A stretch of DNA of 38,947 bases, from positions 1 through 38,947 of the forward strand of contig RGUK01000005.1 of NCBI GenBank assembly GCA_010027825.1, read 5' to 3'. The DNA is from a bacterium. Its GTDB lineage: Bacteria > Dependentiae > Babeliae > Babeliales > RVW-14. Each line of letters starts with the position of its first letter. The first letter of the stretch is position 1. This document shows positions 29,353-38,184 of the stretch, in pieces. Made by a program: the position numbers and the translations under genes. The notes below the pieces were generated by a model that saw nothing but the letters and a program-made list of their open reading frames with translations, had not been told where the DNA came from and did no database searches.

Positions 29353-29698
29353 GTATCATTCGGAAATCGGCGGTGAACAGCACGGTAACCGCCGGCTGCA
29401 CTGGCCGGGCACATTAGACGGTTTTCCGTTTATTGGCGAACCGGGCGACTTAAAACAGCAAGAAGTCGAAGATATTCAATTACAGTATGATTACAAGTCA
29501 AAAATGTTTGAGCTGTGGGACGTGTCGCAAAAATCGGAATTTGACGACATAAACGATAAAATTGTTAACGGCTGGTACAGGTTATTGCGCCGAAATGATA
29601 ACTGGGATGAAGATAAAAAACATTTTCGCGTATGGCTAGAATGGTGCCAGGTATACGGAATGTCTCCGACAAAAAATAAACACGCGATGATGCCATGA
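29339..29698 (+). CDS. Unknown 119-aa soluble protein
   Basis: The product is acidic, aromatic-rich and without membrane segments. The C-terminal half is helical with several Trp (FDDINDKIVNGWYRLLRRND, FRVWLEWCQVYGM). It overlaps both neighbours by 14 and 4 nt, which supports translation by coupling. The AAAACTCG upstream is a poor ribosome binding site. No family is recognised. Confidence 0.65.
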   Translation: MATFKYHSEIGGEQHGNRRLHWPGTLDGFPFIGEPGDLKQQEVEDIQLQYDYKSKMFELWDVSQKSEFDDINDKIVNGWYRLLRRNDNWDEDKKHFRVWLEWCQVYGMSPTKNKHAMMP

Positions 29699-30507
29699 AC
29701 AAATTTGCCCAACAAGTCACGCCGCCGGAAGTATTTGGCGGAGATTTATTGCGTAGTGCGCTGACTGGCGCCAGTATCACGGCTGCCGGAGCGGGTTTGT
29801 ACCATTTATTAAATAGCGCCCAATCGGCAAAAATTCCAGATTTAATTCAAGATAAAGCTCCACAATCGGTGGCGCCTAAAAAAAATCCGGCAAAAAAACT
29901 CAAAAAAACGCAAAAAACGGCGAAGGCCGGCGCCACTAATTCGTCATTTGGCGATCAGGCGCTAACGTGGCTTGCCGGCATAGTTCCGAAAGAAAATCCG
30001 CTCGCGCTTTTAAGCCGTATACCGCTTGGCCGGCACGCTGATCGGACGTATCCGACGGCGTGGCACGAGGGTTATCAAAATACGGCAAATATAGCTTTTG
30101 GTGTGGGTGGCGGTTTGGCGGCGTTAAGTGCGATTCGCGCCCTGACGGATAAGAAAAAAAAAGAAGACTTAGCAGATTCAGTTAATGACGCACGAAAAGA
30201 ATACTTCGACGCGTTGACGGGTAAAAGCGCCGCGGCGCTGGACGCCGCATTTGACGCGCTTAAAACAACGCCGGCAGAAAAACGTGCAACAACGCTAACC
30301 GGTCAAGCGTGGAACGCGCTTATGCTGAGCGCGCTCGGGACCGGCGCGATTGGTGCGAAATACACATATGACCAAACAGTTGCGCGGTCGCGCGCGGCGA
30401 CTCTGCAGCGGGCGGCGGCCGCTAGAGCCCGGCTGCGTGCACTGCAAAGCGCGCCCTATGTCGATCCGGAGCAGCTCACGGCGCTTGTCGAAAACAGCAA
30501 AAAGTGA
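29695..30507 (+). CDS. Putative virion protein with Gly/Ala hydrophobic segments
   Basis: The 270-aa product has a short N-terminal helix (FAQQV), a hydrophobic Ala/Gly segment at about 21-40 (ALTGASITAAGAGLYHLL), a Lys-rich linker, and a second hydrophobic segment at about 130-150 with a charged KKKKED loop. A third lies near 207-220, and the C-terminus is an Arg/Ala-rich helix. The design matches other putative virion proteins here. It ends 3 nt before the RNA polymerase gene, so the two are probably co-translated and perhaps co-packaged. Confidence 0.65.
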   Translation: MNKFAQQVTPPEVFGGDLLRSALTGASITAAGAGLYHLLNSAQSAKIPDLIQDKAPQSVAPKKNPAKKLKKTQKTAKAGATNSSFGDQALTWLAGIVPKENPLALLSRIPLGRHADRTYPTAWHEGYQNTANIAFGVGGGLAALSAIRALTDKKKKEDLADSVNDARKEYFDALTGKSAAALDAAFDALKTTPAEKRATTLTGQAWNALMLSALGTGAIGAKYTYDQTVARSRAATLQRAAAARARLRALQSAPYVDPEQLTALVENSKK

Positions 30508-30510
30508 ACC

Positions 30511-33500
30511 ATGCCGAGCCTGCCTAGCGATGCTGCGCAGCCGCGCGAGTTTGGCGACGTAGATACGTTGCGTCAAAGCATTTTTGACCGCGCGCTAAGC
30601 AGTGCTCAAAGTATTGAGCCCGTTAAAAATGACCTGCACACGTTGCAATTAGGCGATGTGCAATACGCCGGGCCTGAAACATACACCAAAGCTGACCAAA
30701 AACATGCAATTTTGACCGGGTCGTCTTTAACCCGGCGCATGGTCGGCACATGGTCGCTGATCGATAATAAGACAAACAAACCTGTGCTGCAGCGGCAAGC
30801 AACGCTCGCGCACGTGCCGTATCTCACAGCGTCCGGCACATTTGTCAATCGCGGCGTTGAGTACACGCTGGCGCATCAATTACGTTTGATGCCCGGGATC
30901 TACACGCGACAAAAAGATAACGGCGAATTAGAGTCGCACGTCAATACGCTTCCCGGAAAAGGCCGTTCGCATCGGTACTACCTCGACCCCGAAACCGGCG
31001 TATTTAAGATTCAAATCGGGCAGGCGCAGATTCCCCTAGCGCCGTTGCTGCGGCACATGGGCGTGCAAGACAAAGATTTTCGCGAAGCCTGGGGCAACGA
31101 AATTACGGCGGCGAATGCCAAACAAGGTGATGCCGGAACTCTTGACAAGTTGTACGGCCGGCTGGTGTACAAAACAAATCCGCAGGCTGATCAGCTAACA
31201 AAAATTAAAGCAATAGCGGATGAGTTCAACAAAACAGAACTCGATCCGGGGGTTATGCAGCAAACATTGGGCGCGCCGTATACGCGGCTGACGCCCGAAG
31301 TAATTTTGGCGGCTACAAAAAAATTAATCGCCGTAAATCGCAAAGAAGCTGAATCAGACGACCGCGATAACATGGCGTTTCAGTCAGTGCACGGGCCTGA
31401 AGACCTGATTGCTGAACGGTTTGTTAAAGACAGGGCTACATTGCGCCAGCTTCTTTGGAAAGCTACAGCCAAAAAAACGCTGGATCATATTCCGGCTGGC
31501 GTATTCAACAAAGGAATTGCCGCGGCGCTGATTGGCAGCGGTCTGGGCTCGTGTTTTGACGACAAAACATTGGTTTTGACTCGCCGCGGATTTATTGCAT
31601 GGCCCGACGTTACAGACGCCGACGAGTTTGCGTGCGATATAAATGGCCGGTTGGAGTATCACCGCGCCTATCGCATTGTGCGGCATAAATACACTGGTTT
31701 GCTGTTGGGTTGCAAAACAGCGCGGCTTAATTATTTAGTTACGCCTAATCACCGTCTTTGGTGCGCAACAAAAGATTTTGGGGCGTATCGGGCCGAGCGC
31801 GCTGACGAGGCGCACGGCGGCACGCGTATTTTTCAAACAACGCTACCGCCTGCAGATAGCGTAGACGCAGATTTTGTAATTTCGGCCGCTATTAACAACT
31901 ATTCAGCCGCGCGGCGCACAATAACAATTCCGGGAGATGCGTGGGCTGAATTTTTAGGTTTGTACATCTCCGCTGGTTGGGTAAGCGAAGAACCTGCTGT
32001 AAGCGGTAAACATTGCGCCAAGCGCCGACTTCGTGTGTGCTTGGCGCCAGCGGCAGTTGACTCAAACTACGCGAATATCGTGCGCGTATTGTCCGCGCTG
32101 CCGTTTCGCTGGAGATATATCGCAAGCGCTAAAACGTTTTTTATCACAAGCAAACGACTGGCGGCAGAGCTTCTAACGTACGGCGAAGTTCATAAAGAAA
32201 AACGACTGCCGCGGTATTGTTTTAACTGGTCTGGCCGGCGTTTGCGGCTGTTTGCGGAAACTTATTTGCACGCTGTTGAGCACGCGAAAATTGAAACGAC
32301 GTCTAGCGGATTGGCGTACGACCTTGTGGAATTGTTTGGCAGGTTAGGCCGTACAGGCAGAATAAATAAACGGCTGCCGAGCGGTCAAAATTTGCACGCG
32401 GCCGCTAGTTATGTAGTAAGTTTTGGTTCTAGCGCTGAAACACGTGTTGCAAATGATGACGAAAATAAGCAGCGCGGCCGCGCCAGTGCTTATTACAAGC
32501 AGCCATACGCCGGCGTGGTTTATTGCGCCACGGTTCCCGGCGAAAAACTTTACGTCATGCGCGAGGGTAAGCCGCATTGGAGTTTAAACAGCATAGAGGA
32601 GATAAATCCTTCAGAAATTTTTGACCAGCAAACACGCGTAACCCGACTTGGCGAAGGCGGCATTGGCTCGCTTGACGCCGTGCCCGCCGAGTCGCGAAAT
32701 GTGCAGCCCAGCCATTTTGGGTTTATCGATTATTTAAGAACTCCGGAAAGCGGAAAAACTGGCGTGGATATGCGGTTTGCGTCTGGCGCGCGCAAATCTA
32801 TGAACAAACTGCATACGTTCGTTATGCCAGTAGTAAATAATCAAATGGGCACGACGGAATACAAAACGCCGCAAGAACTCGCGAACATGCCGCTGATGTT
32901 TCCGGGCGAAGACCAGCACGATTTGCCAATGGCCGCCGCGCTTGTAAACGGCAAAATGCAATACGTGCCGAAATCGCAAATTAAATACACGCTACCAAAC
33001 ATGGACAACACGTTCGCCGGCCTGACCAACATGGTACCGATGAAGTACATGGTCAAAGGGCAGCGCGTGGTCATGGGTAGTCGAATGTTTACCCAAGCGC
33101 TGCCGCTATTAAATCCGCAAGCACCGTTAGTGCAATCAGCCCGCGCCGACGATCCCGAAACATCGCACGAAGACACGCTCGGCGAAAAACTAGGCGCAGT
33201 TAAAGCGCAAGTTGCCGGCCGCGTATTGTCCGTGTCCGCTGATAATATTGTCGTGCGAGACAAAGACGGCAATAAGCACGTCATTGACTTGTATAACGAT
33301 CTGCCGTGCAACAGAAAAAGTGTTACTGGCGACACTGAGATCGTCATTAAAAAAGCGTCTGGGCAATTCTATCGTGGCCCAATTCGTAACTACGCGCACA
33401 GCCTCGGCGACCAGACACTGTGCGTTAATCCTACAACCAAGGTATCGAGCTGGCACACGGTAACTGATTACTTGCGGCATACGAACGACAAGCAGCTATT

Positions 33501-36500
33501 TAAAGTGACGTTTTTGTCGGGCCGTTCGGTTACGGTTACCGAAGATCACAGTTTGATTACGCTAGACGCGCACGGGCAGCTGACGCCAATTTACCCCGCC
33601 GATTGCGTTGTTAATAAAACGAGGTGCCCAATCGCGTTTATAGGGTCACGGATTGCGCCCGGTGAACAGTTCGACAGCCGAGAACTCGATTTTGGTCGCT
33701 TAATTGGCCTGTATTTAGCGCAGGGGCATACGCGTGTCGATCAGCCAGACACGTTGGTAATTTACGTGCCTCAAGGCAATCAGGCAGAAGATGTGCGGCA
33801 GCTAATTTTACGGCTGTTTCCGAAAAGCGAACCGCGGCGCGCCGGGGCCAATATTACGGCTAAACTCCCCAAATTAAGTAAACAGCTGCGAGAATATTTT
33901 GGGCGCGCGGTGCAGGACAAAAAAATTCCGGCGCAAATGTTCAGTCAATCGCGGGCGGTGCTGCAAGGTTTGGTGCAGGGATATTTATCCGGCTGCGGCG
34001 ACGTGTGGGCTGACCGCAATAACACATTACAACTGACGGCTTATGCTCCGTCGCAACAACTGCGCGATGATCTTATTGCGGTATTATCGGCACTTGGAAT
34101 TTTTGCGACACTAAACGCTGAAGCCAATACAAATATTCGCAATCGGCGCGTGGGGTTTGGTTTCCGCGTTATTAGCCAGCACTTTCATCTGTTGCCGCGG
34201 TGGTTTTTCTACCAAGACCGTCACGAAGAATTTTGCGCGCTGCAGGCGGATTCGTATCGGGCGTCGCCGTTCGAGGGCGTACCGATTACTGGTCCCGGGC
34301 GCAAAGCGTTTTACGCCAGCGTTGTAAAAAGCCGTAAGCCCGAGAGTTTATTGGTGCTAGGCAGCCGCGGCTATGCACATAAACGTAAATTGGCGCAGGC
34401 TACTGGCAACTACGGCGCTTGGGGCAAATCGGACGTGCTGTGGGACACCATTACAAATATTCAACTCGCGCCGCATGAAGAGGTGGTTTACGATTTGTCG
34501 GTAGACACCGCAGAAAATTTTGCTGTGTGCAACGGCTTAATCGTGCACAACACGTTTTGGACGCAGAAACCAACAGTCCAGCCCGGAGATGCAGTCGCCC
34601 CTGGTCAATTGCTGGCCACGAGCAACTACACCGACCCGAACGGTACGGCGGCGCTTGGTTTAAATTTGCGCGTTGCCTATTTGCCGTTCCGCGGAAAAAA
34701 TTACGAAGACGCCAGCATTATTTCAGCCTCGGCCGCGAAGCGCCTCACGTCCGAACACATGTATCAGCATGAAGCGGAGTGGGATAGTAATACGCACGCC
34801 GGGAAAAAAGCATTTGTAAGCCTGTTTCCCGACGAATACGACCGCAATACGCTGACCAACTTTGACGACCGGGGCGCCATTAAAAAAGGCGCGGTGGTAA
34901 ATCACGGCGACCCATTAATTTTAGTGGCAAAAAAGCGCGACACCGTTTACGGCAAAGTGCATCGGGGCCGGGCTGGAAATTTTGCTAACGACACCGTGAC
35001 CTGGGAACATCATTCGCCGGGTGTGGTGACTGACGTTGCTCACACCGCCCGCGGCGTCAGCGTGATTGTCAAAACGCAGGCCGAAATGGACGTTGGCGAT
35101 AAGTTGACTGGGCGCTTCGGCGACAAGGGCGTAATTGCGGAAATCGTGCCCGACGATCAAATGCCAAAAGATAAAGACGGCAATCCGTTCGAGGTGTTGG
35201 TCAGTCCGCTTGGTTTGATTAGTCGTGTTAATCCTGCGCAGGTGGTGGAAGCGGCGTTAGGTAAAGTTGCGGCTAAAACCGGCCGGGCGTACAAATTAAA
35301 AGATTTTGACAATAGCCAAAATCTGGTTGAATTCGCGCAAAAGGAATTAGCCAAACACGGGCTGACCGACACAGAAGACGTATTTGATCCCGAAACTGGC
35401 CGCAAGATTTCCGGCGTGTTAACCGGCAATCGGTTTTTCATGAAATTGCACCACACCGCGGAATGCTATGACGAGCAGACAGAAGTTTTGACTAACCGCG
35501 GCTGGGTGTTTTGGCGCGACGTCTGCGAAACTGATGAATTCGCTACTGTCGATAACGGGCAGCTAATTTATGAACTACCGCAGGCGCTGATTAAAAAGCA
35601 TTACGCAGGCCCGCTGTTTTGTTTTAACGGGCGCGCCATAAACTACGCCGTGACGCCCAACCATAATATGTTTGTAAGCGGATATAACGGGCAAACAGAT
35701 TGGGATTTTAAGCGGGCAGATGAAGTACACGGGCAGAGCTTTTGTGTGCAGCAGTTTGGGTTCGTGCCAGATACCGGGCACGCGGCAGAAACAATCACAG
35801 TCGGCGAGCATTCAATTGCGTGGAATGATTACGCAGAACTTGTTGGCTGGTGGGCGGCGGCGGGTTATGTGCGTTTGACGCCTCGGCACGCTTGCGTGTT
35901 GCTGTATCAAAGCGAAATCGGCGATCCCGAAAAATGCTTCATTATTGAAACGCTGTTAAATCGTATCGGATTTAAATGGGCGCATTACCGGGTTAACGGT
36001 TTAATTTACGGTTACGCTATTTCTAGCCGAGCTTTAGCCGAGCATCTGCAAGATTACGGAACGCGCAGTCACGATAAAAAAATTCCGCGGTGTTTGCTGG
36101 ATGGTTCGTTGAGCGGCCGGCAGCGATTGTTTGCCGCAATGATGCTTGGCGCTGGCGGGCCGCAAGAAACGTCTGCCGCCCAGCGCACCAGATTTATAAC
36201 TACGTCCAAACAACTGGCGGACGACTTTCAAGAACTGGCTGTGAGAATTGGCCTCGGGGCGACCGTGCGCCGGTGTGCGCCAAGCAGAGAGACGCATTAT
36301 TTGCCTGCGTGGACGTGCGCGGTGACTTTAAAACGCACGACAGCGCAAATTAACGGAGCCCGCCATACCGCCGATTTTTCAACTATTGATTACGCCGGTT
36401 TTGTGTATTGCGCAACGATGCGAACGGGGCTTTTGTACGTGCGTCGTGACGGAAAACCAATGTTATGCGGCAATTCCAAAGGCCAGGGCCGGTCGATGGG

Positions 36501-38166
36501 TACGTACACCGCCGAGGGCACTCCCGCAAAAGGCGGTTCGGAGGGCGCTAAACGCGTCGGCATGTTGGAGCTGGGCGCGCTATTGTCTCACGGCGCCGGG
36601 CAAGTAATTCGAGACGCCAAAATGGTTCGCGGGCAGGCCAATCCGGAATACTGGTCGCAATTTATGGCCGGTTATGATCCGCCGCTGCCTAAAATTCCGC
36701 ATGTGTATGAAAAATTTGTAAATCAGTTGCGCGCATCTGGAATTAATACTGTCCGCTCTGGCGATAAAACGCACATTATGGCGATGACGGATAAAGACGC
36801 ATTGGCGCTCGCCGGAGACAGGGAATTACAGAATTCCGAAACTGTGGATTGGAAAGGCAATTTGAAGCCAAAATCGGGCGGACTGTTTGACGAGTATTTA
36901 ACCGGCGGCCATCGCGGCAATCGTTGGTCAAAGATCACGCTGCACGAACCTATGCCAAATCCTGTCATGGAAGAGCCAATTCGTCGCACGCTCGGCTTGA
37001 CGGAAAAGCAATTAATGAACATTATTGCCGGTCGCGAAAAGCTAAACGACAAAACCGGGCCGCAAGCGATTCAATCTGCCCTCGCCAACATCAATGTGCC
37101 CCGGGCAATTGAACAAGCTAGGGAAGATATTAAATCTGGCCGCAAAACGCTTCGGGACGCGGCTGTACGGCGGCTTGGATTTTTAAAGGCCGCAGAAAAA
37201 ACAGGCGTTCATCCAGAAAATTGGATGATGAAGGTCGTGCCTGTGCTGCCGCCGCTGTTCCGCCCCGTGAGCACAATGGGGAGTAAAAAACTGCCCCTCG
37301 TTGACGATCCAAATTATTTGTACAAAGAACTGTTTGACGCGAATTCTGCGTTGAAGGAATCGGCTGGCGTGCTCTCAGACTACGGCGACGAGCGGCTGGG
37401 TGTTTATAACTCTTTAAAGGGTGTCGTAGGTTTAGGCGCCCCGCAACAACCGAAAAACGTTGAACGCAACGTGCAGGGTTTTTTAGCGAAGATTTTTGGA
37501 GATTCGCCAAAATTTGGGTCGATTCAGCGCAAACTGTTGAGTTCTACGGTTGATCTTGTCGGCCGCGCTGTTATTACGCCCAATCCTGACTTAAACATGG
37601 ATGAAGTTGCCCTGCCGGAAGATAAGGCGTGGGAAATTTACAAACCGTTCGTCGTTCGCGGGCTGGTTCGGCGCGGATTAGGACGTATGCAAGCGCTACA
37701 AGCGGTAGACGAAAAAACACGGACGGCTTATGACGAATTAAACACTCAGATGAACGCTAAACCAATCGTAATTAACCGCGCGCCCGTACTGCACCGCTAC
37801 GGGGTCATGGCGTTTTATCCGCGCTTGACCAAAAACAAAGTTATGGAAATTAATCCTGTAATTACGAAAGGCTTCGGCGCCGATTTTGACGGCGACGCGA
37901 TGCAGTATCACGTGCCGAGTACTGATGCCGCGGCAAAAGAAGCTGTGGAAAAAATGCTGCCGAGCAAAAACTTATTCGCCACGGCTAGCTTTAAGGCGCA
38001 CTACCTGCCGAACAAAGATTATCAAACTGGGCTATATTTGGCGTCCAGTCGCATTAATAAAAAATCGCCGCCGCGGGTGTTTCGCAGCCGGCAAGACGCG
38101 ATCGCCGCCTATCGCCGCGGCGAGATTTCTGTAGACACGCCCGTGCATATTGTGGAAGATAAGTAA
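30511..38166 (+). CDS. RNA polymerase beta fused to N-terminal half of beta', with three inteins
   Basis: The 2551-aa product is a multisubunit-type RNA polymerase. Beta features include HFGFIDYLRTPESGKTG (HPTHYG...IETPEGPN block), LNLRVAYLPFRGKNYEDA near 1381-1398 (matching the catalytic FED/YED region), KLTGRFGDKGV, and FMKLHH joined to GMLELGALLSHGA. Beta' begins near 2117 (LKPKSGGLFDEYLTGG). It continues with MKVVPVLPPLFRPV and VDLVGRAVITPNP, and has the metal-binding GADFDGDAMQ with Asp at 2458, 2460 and 2462. The protein stops about 90 residues later, so bridge helix and trigger loop must come from another gene. The beta' N-terminal zinc Cys cluster is missing. Three inteins (residues 348-693, 937-1347, 1652-1988) leave an extein of 1457 aa. 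Confidence 0.95.
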   Translation: MPSLPSDAAQPREFGDVDTLRQSIFDRALSSAQSIEPVKNDLHTLQLGDVQYAGPETYTKADQKHAILTGSSLTRRMVGTWSLIDNKTNKPVLQRQATLAHVPYLTASGTFVNRGVEYTLAHQLRLMPGIYTRQKDNGELESHVNTLPGKGRSHRYYLDPETGVFKIQIGQAQIPLAPLLRHMGVQDKDFREAWGNEITAANAKQGDAGTLDKLYGRLVYKTNPQADQLTKIKAIADEFNKTELDPGVMQQTLGAPYTRLTPEVILAATKKLIAVNRKEAESDDRDNMAFQSVHGPEDLIAERFVKDRATLRQLLWKATAKKTLDHIPAGVFNKGIAAALIGSGLGSCFDDKTLVLTRRGFIAWPDVTDADEFACDINGRLEYHRAYRIVRHKYTGLLLGCKTARLNYLVTPNHRLWCATKDFGAYRAERADEAHGGTRIFQTTLPPADSVDADFVISAAINNYSAARRTITIPGDAWAEFLGLYISAGWVSEEPAVSGKHCAKRRLRVCLAPAAVDSNYANIVRVLSALPFRWRYIASAKTFFITSKRLAAELLTYGEVHKEKRLPRYCFNWSGRRLRLFAETYLHAVEHAKIETTSSGLAYDLVELFGRLGRTGRINKRLPSGQNLHAAASYVVSFGSSAETRVANDDENKQRGRASAYYKQPYAGVVYCATVPGEKLYVMREGKPHWSLNSIEEINPSEIFDQQTRVTRLGEGGIGSLDAVPAESRNVQPSHFGFIDYLRTPESGKTGVDMRFASGARKSMNKLHTFVMPVVNNQMGTTEYKTPQELANMPLMFPGEDQHDLPMAAALVNGKMQYVPKSQIKYTLPNMDNTFAGLTNMVPMKYMVKGQRVVMGSRMFTQALPLLNPQAPLVQSARADDPETSHEDTLGEKLGAVKAQVAGRVLSVSADNIVVRDKDGNKHVIDLYNDLPCNRKSVTGDTEIVIKKASGQFYRGPIRNYAHSLGDQTLCVNPTTKVSSWHTVTDYLRHTNDKQLFKVTFLSGRSVTVTEDHSLITLDAHGQLTPIYPADCVVNKTRCPIAFIGSRIAPGEQFDSRELDFGRLIGLYLAQGHTRVDQPDTLVIYVPQGNQAEDVRQLILRLFPKSEPRRAGANITAKLPKLSKQLREYFGRAVQDKKIPAQMFSQSRAVLQGLVQGYLSGCGDVWADRNNTLQLTAYAPSQQLRDDLIAVLSALGIFATLNAEANTNIRNRRVGFGFRVISQHFHLLPRWFFYQDRHEEFCALQADSYRASPFEGVPITGPGRKAFYASVVKSRKPESLLVLGSRGYAHKRKLAQATGNYGAWGKSDVLWDTITNIQLAPHEEVVYDLSVDTAENFAVCNGLIVHNTFWTQKPTVQPGDAVAPGQLLATSNYTDPNGTAALGLNLRVAYLPFRGKNYEDASIISASAAKRLTSEHMYQHEAEWDSNTHAGKKAFVSLFPDEYDRNTLTNFDDRGAIKKGAVVNHGDPLILVAKKRDTVYGKVHRGRAGNFANDTVTWEHHSPGVVTDVAHTARGVSVIVKTQAEMDVGDKLTGRFGDKGVIAEIVPDDQMPKDKDGNPFEVLVSPLGLISRVNPAQVVEAALGKVAAKTGRAYKLKDFDNSQNLVEFAQKELAKHGLTDTEDVFDPETGRKISGVLTGNRFFMKLHHTAECYDEQTEVLTNRGWVFWRDVCETDEFATVDNGQLIYELPQALIKKHYAGPLFCFNGRAINYAVTPNHNMFVSGYNGQTDWDFKRADEVHGQSFCVQQFGFVPDTGHAAETITVGEHSIAWNDYAELVGWWAAAGYVRLTPRHACVLLYQSEIGDPEKCFIIETLLNRIGFKWAHYRVNGLIYGYAISSRALAEHLQDYGTRSHDKKIPRCLLDGSLSGRQRLFAAMMLGAGGPQETSAAQRTRFITTSKQLADDFQELAVRIGLGATVRRCAPSRETHYLPAWTCAVTLKRTTAQINGARHTADFSTIDYAGFVYCATMRTGLLYVRRDGKPMLCGNSKGQGRSMGTYTAEGTPAKGGSEGAKRVGMLELGALLSHGAGQVIRDAKMVRGQANPEYWSQFMAGYDPPLPKIPHVYEKFVNQLRASGINTVRSGDKTHIMAMTDKDALALAGDRELQNSETVDWKGNLKPKSGGLFDEYLTGGHRGNRWSKITLHEPMPNPVMEEPIRRTLGLTEKQLMNIIAGREKLNDKTGPQAIQSALANINVPRAIEQAREDIKSGRKTLRDAAVRRLGFLKAAEKTGVHPENWMMKVVPVLPPLFRPVSTMGSKKLPLVDDPNYLYKELFDANSALKESAGVLSDYGDERLGVYNSLKGVVGLGAPQQPKNVERNVQGFLAKIFGDSPKFGSIQRKLLSSTVDLVGRAVITPNPDLNMDEVALPEDKAWEIYKPFVVRGLVRRGLGRMQALQAVDEKTRTAYDELNTQMNAKPIVINRAPVLHRYGVMAFYPRLTKNKVMEINPVITKGFGADFDGDAMQYHVPSTDAAAKEAVEKMLPSKNLFATASFKAHYLPNKDYQTGLYLASSRINKKSPPRVFRSRQDAIAAYRRGEISVDTPVHIVEDK
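31552..32589 (+). other. Intein 1 (346 aa) in the beta Rif-cluster region
   Basis: It starts with Cys348 (CFDDKTLVLTRRG) and ends with Asn693 followed by Ser. Block B is LVTPNHRLW. The C-terminal end is YCATVPGEKLYVMREGKPHW, then SLN. The penultimate residue is Leu, not the usual His, as in some phage inteins. The endonuclease-like block C reads FLGLYISAGWV, where active LAGLIDADG enzymes have Asp or Glu at the Ala. Excision joins GLGS to SIEEINP, which restores a normal beta sequence. It is related to intein 3. Confidence 0.93.
33319..34551 (+). other. Intein 2 (411 aa) in beta
   Basis: It begins with Ser937 (SVTGDTEIVIKK, a standard N-terminal block A) and ends with VHN at 1347, followed by Thr. 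Block B is VTVTEDHSLITL. It holds two LAGLIDADG-like motifs, FGRLIGLYLAQGHT and LVQGYLSGCGDV, in which the catalytic acids are Gln and Cys. Excision joins CNRK to TFWTQKP. It is of a different type from inteins 1 and 3. Confidence 0.95.
35464..36474 (+). other. Intein 3 (337 aa) in the C-terminal part of beta
   Basis: It begins with Cys1652 (CYDEQTEVLTNRGW) and ends with LCGN, followed by Ser1989. Block B is AVTPNHNMF, closely like intein 1. The C-terminal motif YCATMRTGLLYVRRDGKP is also shared with intein 1, so these two are paralogues. The endonuclease motifs read LVGWWAAAGYV and LFAAMMLGAGG, lacking catalytic acids. Excision joins KLHHTAE to SKGQGRS. Confidence 0.94.
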
Positions 38167-38184
38167 CTTACTTTGGAGGTTTCT

